From NCBI GenBank assembly GCA_003249555.1, contig QKIQ01000057.1:62001-126000 (forward strand): DNA of 64,000 nt. Direction: 5' to 3'. Shown here piece by piece: positions 36,387-44,890 of the stretch. A model generated the notes under the pieces. That model worked only from the letters and a program-made list of their open reading frames with translations, made no database searches and was not told the DNA's origin. Positions within the stretch are counted from its first letter, which is position 1. Each line of letters opens with the position of its first letter. Origin of the DNA: Clostridia bacterium (GTDB lineage Bacteria; Bacillota; Clostridia; Christensenellales; SZUA-584). The position numbers and the translations under genes are program-made.

Positions 36387-36466
36387 AGATTTATTAGCAA
36401 ATGATAAATGAATATAACGAGATAGAGAAGAAACATCTTCTGTGTTCGTCTCTCTTAAGCTTACCG

Positions 36467-36488
36467 GCTGCCTTCGGGCAGCTTTTTT
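36467..36488 (+). terminator. Terminator after SleB-like gene 2
   Basis: GCTGCC-TTCG-GGCAGC followed by six T: a classical short stem with a stable tetraloop. Confidence 0.9.
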
Positions 36489-36587
36489 GTTACCATTGAA
36501 AGTGATGGTTTCGCTGCCATTATAAAACTTGTATTTGGAAAGAGTCTGTGAATATATTGTATCAATTCTGGAAATCCTGCATATATA

Positions 36588-36640
36588 TATTACAAAAGTA
36601 TTACAAATTGATTGACAAAGCGAAACAAATCCGCTATGAT
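36588..36640 (+). promoter_or_regulatory. Promoter of SleB-like gene 3 with TATTAC pair
   Basis: TATTAC (36588-36593), 5 nt, TATTAC (36599-36604); TTGACA at 36612-36617, 13 bp after the second half-site; 17-nt spacer; TATGAT 36635-36640. Confidence 0.65.
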
Positions 36641-36684
36641 GGCACATGCGGGAAAATTGTATAGTTAAACAGGGAGATGAACAG

Positions 36685-38130
36685 ATGAAATTTAATACGG
36701 GCATTCGTGCTGTGCAAAAGCTTTTTCGCAAAAAAGGCGAAAAGGCCGGCTCGGTGGAAACCGGGCAGACAGCAGCGCTTCACAGCAATTTGCTGTCGGA
36801 GACGGATGAACCGGATATCATGTATCTGGAAGAAACCCCGGTGAAAGTCGCCGGCACGAAAAAAAGCGCCGCCTCTGAAAAGGCAGAGCAGCAAATAAAA
36901 GGAGAACACCGCTATCAAGGAAAACATCACAGCCATCGTCTGACGATTCGTAAACGAATTTCAGTATTCTTTGGCAAAAGTAAAGAGGATGCACAACAAT
37001 CCGATTCCAAAACCAATCACTTACGGCAAACGCGCCATCGTATTCTGCTTAGGGCTTCATATACCACGGCAGGCCTTGCGCTTATTGCGGCAATGCTCAT
37101 TTTTGTGCTGCCGGTAGGCGGTAATGCTGCCGCAGAGCTGATAGAACAGCCGCCTGTGGTGTTAAGTGACAACCCGCGTGTTGAGCAAATGGACATTGAC
37201 TTATCTTTATTGAGTGATGACACAGAGCCCGCAGAATCACCGGATGCGCCCACTGTAACGTCAATGCTGTTTGACGACAGAGAAAAGGCGGATGCGGCGG
37301 CTGTGATCATCGAAGAGGCTATGGCCACACCCACGCCAATGCCCACGGTGACGCCGGAACCCGCACCGACGCCCATTGCCGTGGATGAGCTGGTTGAATT
37401 TTTTGTAGACGATCCCGGCTTTGATTATAATGAAGCAGGTTACTCCACCAATTTCTATGAATACACTGAAGATGAGTTTTACCTTCTTGCGCAAATCATC
37501 GACATTGAAGCACGCGGCGAGCCGTTTGAAGGCATGGTAGCCGTAGGCAACGTGGTGATGAACCGTGTCCTTAACACCGATACGTTTGGCGATACGATTT
37601 CCAGAGTGGTAAAATCGGGTCAGTTTGCGTGGTCGGGCAACAGCCACAGAAGGCCGTCGCTGGCGGCAAAGCGTGCCGCAAAAGCCGTGCTGGACGATGA
37701 GTATTGGGTGCTGCCTCAGAATGTGTACTTTTTCAAATCACATTCAAAATCCGGAAAGGACTGGGGCAAAAATCAGTATTACACCACAATAAAGGGACAT
37801 TGCTTCTACTTGTACGATTACAGCGGACGATATAACGGTGACGGTATACCGCCAAAGCTTTACGAGCGGACGTTTAAGTACGCTCAGTACGGCTGTCAGC
37901 CCGATGAGCGCGTACTGCGAATTCAGCAGATGCTCAATGCCATCGGTTTCCGTGTGAATGAGGACAGCCGCTTTGACCAGAGCATGCGTGAGGCGCTGAC
38001 GCTGTTTCAGGAAACGAACGGGCTCAATGCTGACGGTGTCGCCACGCCGGACACCATTATGGCACTAATCAAGGTGTACGGCTTTGAGACCTATGTCGGC
38101 ACGTACGTGACAGCACAAGACGCCGCATAA
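36685..38130 (+). CDS. Membrane-anchored SleB-like cell wall hydrolase 3
   Basis: 481 residues. Same design: basic cytoplasmic part of about 130 residues, transmembrane helix near 130-150 (TTAGLALIAAMLIFVLP), Pro/Thr linker, hydrolase_2 domain (LAQIIDIEARGEPFEGMVAVGNVVMNRVLN, YYTTIKGHCFYLYDYSGR) and peptidoglycan-binding domain (RIQQMLNAIGFRVNEDSRF). Its first residues (FNTGIRAVQKLF, YLEETPVKV) match gene 1 (KHSGIRALKKLK, YLEETPVFA), so these two are closer to each other in that part. ATG 36685 follows GGGAG; a start at 36646 is less likely. Confidence 0.9.
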   Translation: MKFNTGIRAVQKLFRKKGEKAGSVETGQTAALHSNLLSETDEPDIMYLEETPVKVAGTKKSAASEKAEQQIKGEHRYQGKHHSHRLTIRKRISVFFGKSKEDAQQSDSKTNHLRQTRHRILLRASYTTAGLALIAAMLIFVLPVGGNAAAELIEQPPVVLSDNPRVEQMDIDLSLLSDDTEPAESPDAPTVTSMLFDDREKADAAAVIIEEAMATPTPMPTVTPEPAPTPIAVDELVEFFVDDPGFDYNEAGYSTNFYEYTEDEFYLLAQIIDIEARGEPFEGMVAVGNVVMNRVLNTDTFGDTISRVVKSGQFAWSGNSHRRPSLAAKRAAKAVLDDEYWVLPQNVYFFKSHSKSGKDWGKNQYYTTIKGHCFYLYDYSGRYNGDGIPPKLYERTFKYAQYGCQPDERVLRIQQMLNAIGFRVNEDSRFDQSMREALTLFQETNGLNADGVATPDTIMALIKVYGFETYVGTYVTAQDAA

Positions 38131-38167
38131 CACATTCCAGACAGATACATGATATCAAGGTAATCAA

Positions 38168-38197
38168 AAGGCCGCGCGTCATATGAGGTGCGGCCTT
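38168..38197. terminator. Hairpin after SleB-like gene 3
   Basis: AAGGCCGC and GCGGCCTT form a perfect 8-bp stem around a 14-nt loop. No T tract follows; a repeat copy begins at its right edge. It lies between two convergent units. Confidence 0.65.
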
Positions 38198-38250
38198 AAG
38201 CTTGGCGAATTATCCACCGGTTTACTGGTTTTGTTTATTCCTCGCAGTCA
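38198..38250 (+). repeat. Terminator-associated repeat, copy 4 (partial)
   Basis: Begins AAGCTTGGCGAATTATCC right after the hairpin and continues GGTTTTGTTTATTCCTCGC, matching AGCTTGTCGAA and GGTTTTGCATGTTCCTCGC of the 16.6-kb copy. The 3' part is not recognisable. Confidence 0.45.
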
Positions 38251-38282
38251 CATATGGCTTTCTATATGCCCAACCTAGACAG

Positions 38283-39395
38283 TTATTCATTGCTATTGCC
38301 TCCCAGTGCGCGGCGAAGTTCTTTGAGCGCACGAGCATCACCGCCGTACGCCGATTTGGCGAGTTCGTTAAGCATATTTATGCTGTCTGGCTCAGGCAGT
38401 GCCGCGCCCATCGACAGCTGTTCGTACATCGAAAGGTGGATATCGCTTTGCTGATAAATGCTAAGCCCCGGTTTTACGGGAAAGACGCCAAGCGCCTCCA
38501 GCTTTTTCTGGGCGCTGTTACTGAGCAAAAACGAAGCGAAGCTTTCAGCAGCTTTCTGCCTAAGCGCGTCCTCGCGTTGTTGTGCCACACCGATCATCTG
38601 TACCATGTCGGTATAAGGGCTAATGGCGTAGGCGGCAAAAGGGGGGACTTCACCCTGCGTGTATTGCTCAGATGATTCAAAAAGCTGACGGTGAGAAGCA
38701 ATGAGCACACCGGCATCGCCTGAGCAGAATGCGTCAAAGCCGTCTTCCCATGTTGCGTTTAGTGACAAAGCGGCATCCGGCGGGTCCGGCTCGCCCCATG
38801 TGGAAATCTGTGGTCTTTCAGCTTCGGGATAAGCGTGCAGAGCCAAAGCGGGCAGTGATGTGCAGCCGTTTTCCGCGTCGAAGCAGACACCCAACTGTGC
38901 GGCTTCCAGCAGCGCTTCCGGGCGTATGCCCCAGTCGGATTTCAATTCGATGCCGCTTTCCGTCAGTATTTCGGTGTTAACAAGCAGGCAATAGCCGCCG
39001 CACATATACGGGTAAGCGTTGCTTGGCAGGTCTGTAAATATAGTATCGACAGCAGGCAGCTCCGCCATTTCGAGCGGCAGCTCATTGCCGTATGGATACG
39101 AAATAATATCCGGCTTTTCACCGCTTTGCAACGCCTGCAACGCTTCTTCTTCGGTGAAGGTTTGTATCTCGATAAAAACGTGAGGGTTTTGTCCTTCAAA
39201 CTGCGTGATGCGTTTTTGCAGAAATGCCGCGTCCGACGATCCGCCCGTCCGCCAGCCGGAAATATGCCAAAGTGACAATATACCCTGAAAGTAAGGACTT
39301 TCGGGCAGCTTTTCATAGTAGGAAAGTATCAGCCACGGTGATATACAGATAAGTATTAGCGCCAGCGCGCATAAAAAATAAGCAACAGGCTTCAT
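38283..39395 (-). CDS. Extracellular solute-binding protein, family 1-like
   Basis: 370 residues. The N-terminal hydrophobic helix (PVAYFLCALALILICISPWLIL) is an anchor or signal without a lipobox Cys in the usual place. The rest reads like a family 1 solute-binding protein: KRITQFEGQNPHVFIEIQTF, KPDIISYPYG, YPYMCGGYCLLVNTEIL, and AESFASFLLSNSAQKKLEALG near the end. No ABC permease accompanies it. It is the last gene of a minus-strand set with HAD, HPr kinase and ROK kinase genes, which suggests a sugar-related role. Confidence 0.78.
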   Translation of the reverse strand: MKPVAYFLCALALILICISPWLILSYYEKLPESPYFQGILSLWHISGWRTGGSSDAAFLQKRITQFEGQNPHVFIEIQTFTEEEALQALQSGEKPDIISYPYGNELPLEMAELPAVDTIFTDLPSNAYPYMCGGYCLLVNTEILTESGIELKSDWGIRPEALLEAAQLGVCFDAENGCTSLPALALHAYPEAERPQISTWGEPDPPDAALSLNATWEDGFDAFCSGDAGVLIASHRQLFESSEQYTQGEVPPFAAYAISPYTDMVQMIGVAQQREDALRQKAAESFASFLLSNSAQKKLEALGVFPVKPGLSIYQQSDIHLSMYEQLSMGAALPEPDSINMLNELAKSAYGGDARALKELRRALGGNSNE

Positions 39396-39435
39396 GTAGC
39401 ACCTCTTGCTTATTTATACTTGCGTTTTATTGCAT

Positions 39436-40374
39436 TCATGACAGACCAAGCATTGCTGCACCGATGATTCCCGCATCATTTCCGGAAATTGCGAGCTTTA
39501 TGTCTGCGTATTTCTGGTTGGCGAATATGCCCTTGTTCGCGCTGGCCTTAATGACGCGCTCTAACAGGAATTCACCTGCGGCTGAGACGCCGCCGCCGAG
39601 TGCGATGACATCCGGATCGAGAATATTTTCGATGGTGCCGATGCCCATGGCGAGGTGTTTGACGAATTCGTCCACAATCGCAAGCGCAATATGGTCGCCT
39701 TCCTTGGCACAGTCCAGCACGAGCTTGGCGGTGACTTTATCTAATTCCCCTCCGGTCAGGTGATGCAGGCGGCTTTCCGGACGCTCGACCACACAGCGTC
39801 GCCCTTGACGAATCAAAGCCGTTGCGGTAGTGTACGTTTCCAGACAGCCTTTGTTGCCGCAGGTGCATGGTACGCCGTCCGGCACAATCTCGATATGCCC
39901 GAGCTCGCCGCCCATGCCGTGTGCGCCGCTGAACGGCTTGCCGTTTATGATGATGCCGCTGCCAAGGCCGGTGCCCAATGTGAGCAGTACGCCCACGTCG
40001 CAGCCTTTGAGCGCGCCGAGATGATATTCGTAGACGGCGGCCACGGTCGCATCGTTGTCCGCAAACACAGGGACATCGATATGTGTTTTCATTTCTGATT
40101 CCAGCGGCACATCGATCCAGTAGAGATTCACGGCTGTGGCGATGCCTTTGCGCGCAAACCCCGGAATGCCGATGCCTATGCTTGCAATTTGACTGACCGG
40201 TATGCTGTTTTTCTCCGCGAGACTGATGATCGCGCCAGCCATATCGTTTATCACCTGCACGTAACCGCGTTCTACGCCTGTGGGTATGCTGGTTTTGCAC
40301 ACCAGGGAGAGGTTTTGGTCAACGAGTCCCGCTTTGATTCCAGTTCCTCCAAGATCGATCCCTGCTAGATACAT
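39436..40374 (-). CDS. ROK family kinase, probable glucokinase
   Basis: 312 residues. ATP-binding DLGGTGIKAGL, the sugar-binding/catalytic region FADNDATVAA, GTGLGSGIIINGK, the ROK zinc motif GHIEIVPDGVPCTCGNKGCLETY in shortened reading (His, three Cys) and LGGGVSAAGEFLL. The zinc motif and lack of an N-terminal HTH show an enzyme, not a ROK repressor. ATG 40374 has AGGAG 8 nt upstream. It follows hprK after 39 bp, a carbon-metabolism context. Confidence 0.9.
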   Translation of the reverse strand: MYLAGIDLGGTGIKAGLVDQNLSLVCKTSIPTGVERGYVQVINDMAGAIISLAEKNSIPVSQIASIGIGIPGFARKGIATAVNLYWIDVPLESEMKTHIDVPVFADNDATVAAVYEYHLGALKGCDVGVLLTLGTGLGSGIIINGKPFSGAHGMGGELGHIEIVPDGVPCTCGNKGCLETYTTATALIRQGRRCVVERPESRLHHLTGGELDKVTAKLVLDCAKEGDHIALAIVDEFVKHLAMGIGTIENILDPDVIALGGGVSAAGEFLLERVIKASANKGIFANQKYADIKLAISGNDAGIIGAAMLGLS

Positions 40375-40413
40375 CAAAAGTCTCCTATTGCTTATTTGGC
40401 TTTTGCTCTCACA

Positions 40414-41364
40414 TTAAACTTTCGGACACGACGGCCCTTTCACGCTGTCGGGCGCGATTATGCTTAAAAGCTTGCTGTCCAGCTGTTCGGCTGTAATTTG
40501 TCCCATGCATTTCAAACGGTAGTTCATTGCTGCCACCTCAATGATGATCGCAAGGTTGCGGCCGGGCCGCACAGGAATCGTGATGATGGGTATTTTGACG
40601 CCGAGCAGCGTGATAAACTCCTGAGAGAGACCAAGCCGGTCGATATTCATCGGGTCGCCAAGCTCCAGATTGACGGCGAGTTCGATAGACTTTTCCACCA
40701 GCACAGCACCGATGCCGTATAGCGTGCGCACGTCGATGATGCCAAGGCCGCGTATCTCCATCATATGACGGATGACTTCGGGCGACTGACCCAAGAGCTG
40801 GTTGTCCGATAGCTTGATGATTTCCACGACATCGTCCGCAACGAGACGGTGACCGCGTTTGACAAGCTCGAGTGCCGTTTCACTTTTACCGACGCCAGAA
40901 TCGCCCATGAGCATTATACCCACACCGTAAATATCCATGAGGCCCGCGTGACGAGATATGCTGGGCGCAAGCACCTTATCAAGATACACGGTCGTTTTAT
41001 GGCTGAGTTTTGTGGTGGTCAGACCGGACATCAAAATGGGCGTATTGTACTTTTTTGCCGCTTCTATCATTTCGGGCGGAGGCGTTAAATTACGCCCGAT
41101 AAGTACACACGGCATGCGGCTCGCAAAATACTTGTCGAGTCGTTCTCGTTTCAATTCGGGATCGAGGTTTTGCAAATACGTCATTTCGACCATGCCGAAA
41201 AGCTGTATGCGGTTGACCGCGAAATACTCGAAAAAGCCGGCCATCTGAAGCCCCGGCCTGTTTAAGTCCGACGTATTGATTTCAATAATATCCACATCAC
41301 CTTTGTATATGATGCTTAAATTGAGGTCGCGTGCAATATCATCGAGCTTGAGTTTGGTTTTCAT
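40414..41364 (-). CDS. hprK: HPr kinase/phosphorylase
   Basis: 316 residues. Phosphorylates and dephosphorylates Ser46 of HPr, the centre of catabolite repression in Firmicutes. N-terminal domain LKLDDIARDLNL...INRPG-type region; Walker A GDSGVGKSETALEL; and the HprK signature MEIRGLGIIDV with GIGAV. The start overlaps the end of the HAD gene by 26 bp, so translation is coupled. Confidence 0.96.
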   Translation of the reverse strand: MKTKLKLDDIARDLNLSIIYKGDVDIIEINTSDLNRPGLQMAGFFEYFAVNRIQLFGMVEMTYLQNLDPELKRERLDKYFASRMPCVLIGRNLTPPPEMIEAAKKYNTPILMSGLTTTKLSHKTTVYLDKVLAPSISRHAGLMDIYGVGIMLMGDSGVGKSETALELVKRGHRLVADDVVEIIKLSDNQLLGQSPEVIRHMMEIRGLGIIDVRTLYGIGAVLVEKSIELAVNLELGDPMNIDRLGLSQEFITLLGVKIPIITIPVRPGRNLAIIIEVAAMNYRLKCMGQITAEQLDSKLLSIIAPDSVKGPSCPKV

Positions 41365-42160
41365 TCTGTGCCTCCAGAATATATTTTTGTATCACATCGG
41401 CCACGCCGCCCTCGTTGTTAGACGGGCAAATGGTGTCGGCTGCTTGCTTGGCGTTTGGTGCGGCGTTTTCCATAGCCACCCCGAGCCCTGCAAATTCAAG
41501 CATGGGGACATCGATTTCGGCGTCTCCCACGGCGATAACGTCTTCTCTTTTCACTTCGTAATAGTCGGCGACAAATTTCAGCGCATCTCCCTTGCTGACG
41601 CCGGGCGTCGAAAATTCAACGTAAGTCGGCTTGGAACGTTTGACGCTGAGCATAGGAAATTCCAATTCTACCCGCTCCTGTATGTCGTCTATGTCATCGG
41701 CGTCAGAGATGAACAGCACTTTGGGCGTCACCACTGTTTCCATCTCTATAAGATCGGGTCTGACGATACCTTTTAAACCGCATGAGTGCTCGTAAGCTTG
41801 CGCATACTTGTTTGTTTCGCGAAAAACTAGATTTCCGTCAATATAGACTTGGAAATGCAAGCTGTTTCTGTCCGCATATTGCATCAGCTTTTTGACAAGC
41901 GCAGGATCCATTGCGCGTGAATAAACGGCGTTGTTGTCGGCGTCATAAATCTCCGCGCCGCCTGTCGAAATCATCAGCGTATCAAGACCGAGCATATCGT
42001 AATATTTGCGCGTGCTCTTAGGTATTCTTCCCGTACATAGCACAACATATATCCCTGAATCTACGGCTTTTTTAATGGCATCCCTGACTCGCTCAGGGAT
42101 ATTCAGATTGTCGTCAAGCAGTGTATCGTCCAAATCGATTGCAATGAGTTTATAAGCCAT
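41339..42160 (-). CDS. Cof-type HAD-IIB phosphatase
   Basis: 273 residues. HAD motif I DLDDTLLDDNLNI, motif II CTGRIPKS, motif III Lys in SKGDALKF, motif IV VGDAEIDVPML. The Cof/YidA cap type dephosphorylates sugar phosphates and similar compounds. ATG 42160 follows GGAGG at 5 nt; a start 21 bp upstream is possible but lacks a ribosome site. First gene of the operon with hprK. Confidence 0.93.
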   Translation of the reverse strand: MAYKLIAIDLDDTLLDDNLNIPERVRDAIKKAVDSGIYVVLCTGRIPKSTRKYYDMLGLDTLMISTGGAEIYDADNNAVYSRAMDPALVKKLMQYADRNSLHFQVYIDGNLVFRETNKYAQAYEHSCGLKGIVRPDLIEMETVVTPKVLFISDADDIDDIQERVELEFPMLSVKRSKPTYVEFSTPGVSKGDALKFVADYYEVKREDVIAVGDAEIDVPMLEFAGLGVAMENAAPNAKQAADTICPSNNEGGVADVIQKYILEAQNENQTQAR

Positions 42161-42232
42161 GTTTCCTCCGGCGTTCGACACAGATGTCGTTTATATTAAT
42201 TTATACAATCATTATACATCATTAAGCCAGCC

Positions 42233-42261
42233 TTCACAAACAAAATGTGAACTGTTATACT
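42233..42261 (+). promoter_or_regulatory. Promoter of the D,D-carboxypeptidase gene
   Basis: TTCACA (42233-42238), 17-nt spacer, TATACT (42256-42261). TTCACA-N7-TGTGAA is an inverted repeat covering the -35 box and may be an operator. Confidence 0.5.
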
Positions 42262-42293
42262 ATTAATCAAGTATCTAAGAGGAGTATGACATT

Positions 42294-43712
42294 TTGAAAA
42301 AAACAGCAGTAGTTTGTCTTGTTATTATATTAACGCTTACATTGTTTTTGGGCTTGGTTTACGCCGCACCCGAGTATGAAGGGGAAGTTAATTCGAATGC
42401 GGTAATGCTACTAGACGCAACCACAGGTGAGGTGCTCTTTGAGAAAAATGCGGCCGAGCAGATTTATCCTGCAAGCACCACGAAGATACTCACATGTATT
42501 GTGGCGCTAGAAAACGCGAATCTTGACGATATGGTGACGGTTGGCCCCGATGGAGACTGGTCAGGTTCGGGATACTCACTGATGGGAATTAAAAATGGAC
42601 AGCAGCTTTCTCTGCGCGAGCTTATATACGGCATGATGCTGATATCGGGCAACGACGCGGCGGCTGCCATTGCGGTGCACGTCGGTGGTTCGCTTGAGGG
42701 ATTTGCCGAAATGATGAATCAGAAAGCGCAAGAGCTAGGCATGACAGGCTCGCATTTTATCACGCCGCACGGTGTGGATACGGAAGGGCACTATGTTACG
42801 GCGAGGGACATGGCTACGCTGTCTCTTTACGCCATGAAAAATGAGCGGTTTATGGAAATTGTGGGATCAGCCTCATACGATTTTCCTTCAATGGACTTTT
42901 CGACTGAAAAACAAAAACACAATACAAATAAACTCCTCATTAGCGACGTGCCTGACGGTGAGACAAGCTATTACTATGAATACGCGACAGGCATCAAGAC
43001 CGGCGCTACCCCCCAAGCGTATCGTTGCGTGGTAAGCTCGGCGGAAAAGGACGGAATGAAACTGCTCTGCCTCATATTCGGAGACGAAACGCAGGACGGC
43101 ACGGAGCGCTGGCTGCTCGCGAAAAGCCTGTTTGAATATGGGTTTAGCAATTATGAGACAATGGACGTGCAAGCGCTTATCGATTCTGTGCCCGTGAGCG
43201 TGAATGTGGCGGGCGCGGTGGATGATAATGACGAGGGCGGGGTGCTGGCGCTTAACGCAGTAAATACAGGTGTGGATTTTGTGACGATGGATAAAGCTGT
43301 GGCGGAGGCGCTTACTGAGGGAGGCCTGTCTGCACAGGTGACGCTGATTAGCGGTGAAGAGCTGAAGGCCCCGGTTAAAGCGGGCGACCCTGTCGGGACC
43401 GCTGTTTATACAAATACGCAAAACGGAGAGACTGTGGCGCAGGCGCAGCTCACGGCTTCTCGCGACGTTAAAGGCGAAACCGAACCCATTGCGACACCGG
43501 TGGAAGAGGAAAGAGCGCCGTCTCCCGAATCGGGTGGCAGTTCATGGATATGGCTGACGCTAGGCGGTGCGTTTTTGCTGCTTGTCATTATCTTTACAGT
43601 GGGGCTTATTCGCGCAAAGAACGCACGGATGAGAAGAAGGAACTATGCGCGTAGAAAATCCGCGTCGCGTAGTGCCTCACATAGTGCATCACGCACGGGA
43701 AGAAGGCAGTAA
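42294..43712 (+). CDS. D-alanyl-D-alanine carboxypeptidase (S11, PBP5-like)
   Basis: 472 residues. Signal peptide at 1-25, then the peptidase S11 domain: SxxK in YPASTTKILT, SxN in LISGNDAAA, KTG in GIKTGATPQA. It trims the terminal D-Ala from peptidoglycan pentapeptides. A beta-rich PBP5_C-like part follows. At the end there is a real transmembrane helix (WLTLGGAFLLLVIIFTVGL) and a basic Arg/Ser tail, where PBP5 has an amphipathic anchor. The start is TTG 42294 with AGAGGAG about 9 nt before. It may be dacA-, dacB- or dacF-type; I do not choose. Confidence 0.92.
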   Translation: MKKTAVVCLVIILTLTLFLGLVYAAPEYEGEVNSNAVMLLDATTGEVLFEKNAAEQIYPASTTKILTCIVALENANLDDMVTVGPDGDWSGSGYSLMGIKNGQQLSLRELIYGMMLISGNDAAAAIAVHVGGSLEGFAEMMNQKAQELGMTGSHFITPHGVDTEGHYVTARDMATLSLYAMKNERFMEIVGSASYDFPSMDFSTEKQKHNTNKLLISDVPDGETSYYYEYATGIKTGATPQAYRCVVSSAEKDGMKLLCLIFGDETQDGTERWLLAKSLFEYGFSNYETMDVQALIDSVPVSVNVAGAVDDNDEGGVLALNAVNTGVDFVTMDKAVAEALTEGGLSAQVTLISGEELKAPVKAGDPVGTAVYTNTQNGETVAQAQLTASRDVKGETEPIATPVEEERAPSPESGGSSWIWLTLGGAFLLLVIIFTVGLIRAKNARMRRRNYARRKSASRSASHSASRTGRRQ

Positions 43713-43724
43713 AACATAGGGTTG

Positions 43725-43756
43725 AAGCGGGGCAACGGTGTTTTGCTCCGCTTTAT
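43725..43756 (+). terminator. Terminator of the carboxypeptidase gene
   Basis: AAGCGGGGCAA and TTGCTCCGCTT form the stem, with TTTA following. Confidence 0.7.
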
Positions 43757-43798
43757 ACAGACTGTTTTATACAGGCTGTACTTTGCAAAACGTTTGTA

Positions 43799-43827
43799 TT
43801 GACAACGCGAAGTGATTATATTAGAAT
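43799..43827 (+). promoter_or_regulatory. tRNA-Arg promoter
   Basis: TTGACA (43799-43804), 17-nt spacer, TAGAAT (43822-43827); the tRNA starts 21 bp later. Confidence 0.75.
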
Positions 43828-43848
43828 GATTAGGCGCTAAAAAACCGG

Positions 43849-43925
43849 GTGCCCGTAGCTCAGCCGGATAGAGTGTTTGACTACGAATCAAAAGGCCGTG
43901 GGTTCGAATCCCTCCGGGCACGCCA
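43849..43925 (+). tRNA. tRNA-Arg (ACG)
   Basis: 77 nt including encoded CCA. Acceptor arms GTGCCCG (43849-43855) and CGGGCAC (43915-43921) pair fully; D-arm GCTCAGCCGGATAGAGT; anticodon loop CTACGAA flanked by TTTGA/TCAAA gives ACG; T-loop GGTTCGAATCC. Its 3' 45 bp is the left attachment repeat of the integrated element, so the present 3' half came from the element and keeps the tRNA intact. Confidence 0.97.
43881..43925 (+). repeat. attL, left attachment repeat in the tRNA
   Basis: 45 bp from the anticodon loop (CTACGAATCAAAAGG) to the CCA end. It matches 52128-52172 at 44 of 45 positions; the difference is C at 43896 against T at 52143. Confidence 0.92.
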
Positions 43926-43930
43926 ATAGA

Positions 43931-43969
43931 AACACCGATGAATACTGACGATTCTCGGTGTTTTGTTTT
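43931..43969 (+). terminator. Terminator after the tRNA, supplied by the element
   Basis: AACACCGA and TCGGTGTT stem, then TTGTTTT. Its loop resembles that of the terminator beyond attR (ACTGA, ATTC shared), so the element seems to mimic the native one. Confidence 0.75.
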
Positions 43970-43995
43970 CTCGCTGATGGCGGTCAAATAGCGAG

Positions 43996-44018
43996 GTGTC
44001 CTAAAAAGTGTCCTAAAA
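43996..44018 (+). repeat. Left arm-type repeats, GTGTCCTAAAA x2
   Basis: Two 11-nt repeats at a 12-bp period, about 70 bp inside attL. The right end has three related repeats at the same period. Candidate integrase arm-binding sites. Confidence 0.55.
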
Positions 44019-44202
44019 CATGAAAAACAGGTCTAAAATTGTCCTGATAGCATACCCGGAGGGGGATATACGAACGGCGATATATGCCCTATGACCCTAT
44101 TGAGCAGCCGCCTTTATAAGCATTGAATATGTTAATATATGTAATATGATTAAAAATGGCTTTAAGTAATAAATACAGATATACAATTAACTATACGGAA
44201 TA

Positions 44203-44307
44203 GATACAAAAAATACAAAAAACGCAAACAACGCGGGAAAGTGCCTATTTAAAGGGGTTCTCGGGATCGCTGATAATTACAGGGCAGATACAAAAAATAC
44301 AAAAAAC
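44203..44307 (+). repeat. Left copy of the 105-bp subterminal inverted repeat
   Basis: Two units beginning GATACAAAAAATACAAAAAA (44203 and 44287) with GTGCCTATTTAA between them (about 44241-44252). The inverted counterpart is at 51794-51897. Confidence 0.6.
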
Positions 44308-44463
44308 CCGATGCAATAAAAAACCCTTCTACTGGCCGGAAAAATCCGAAAGTTGTAAAAGGGTTTTTGTCATAAAGGCGTTGCTTCATATAGATTCGGC
44401 TCACAATAGAAAAGCGCACATGGTTTGAATGTTCTCTGGGCGCTTGCATTATAACTATCTCTG

Positions 44464-44836
44464 CTATTCCATTTCAAGCCTGTCCATATAGATTTGGTAT
44501 CGCGTCGTATTGTTTTCCACCGTTTCGGCTTTATGCGTTCCGTCTTTATAGTAAACCATAAATGTGGTGGTATGATGTTCAGTAATGGTCGTTTTCTTTT
44601 TGCCTGTACCGCCACCAATAATAGCACCAACTGGCCCCGCTATCATCCCACCGACAATAGCTCTACCAGCTGCACTACCAACCTTTGTGCGTGAACTGGA
44701 TGTTGCCGTATGCGAACTATCAATAAATTTAGTTTTTATCACCGTTTCGCGTTTTATCTTGTTTTCCCTTGAAGTCGATATAGCGACAATAACCATAAAT
44801 ACAATAAATAGAATTACACCCTAAAATCCATCCCAT
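44464..44836 (-). pseudogene. Glycine-zipper membrane protein with frameshifted start
   Basis: The main frame (110 residues from 44796) has a glycine zipper (AIVGGMIAGPVGAIIGGGTG) and a C-terminal beta-like part. A better start, ATG 44836 with GGAAG upstream, reads MGWILG in another frame; removing one G from GGG near 44818 joins them to give MGWILGVILFIVFMVIVAIS, a full transmembrane helix. So the gene is either broken by one inserted base, a sequencing error, or uses an internal start. Cargo region of the element; function unknown. Confidence 0.6.
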
Positions 44837-44890
44837 CACGATACTTCCTTTCACCACCAATTTATACCCTCCGAGGGGCGAGACGTAAAT

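Larger units (their letters stand above)
43970..44463. other. Non-coding left end of the element
   Basis: No gene. It holds two GTGTCCTAAAA repeats (43996-44006, 44008-44018) and the left copy of the long inverted repeat (44203-44307). Confidence 0.6.
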
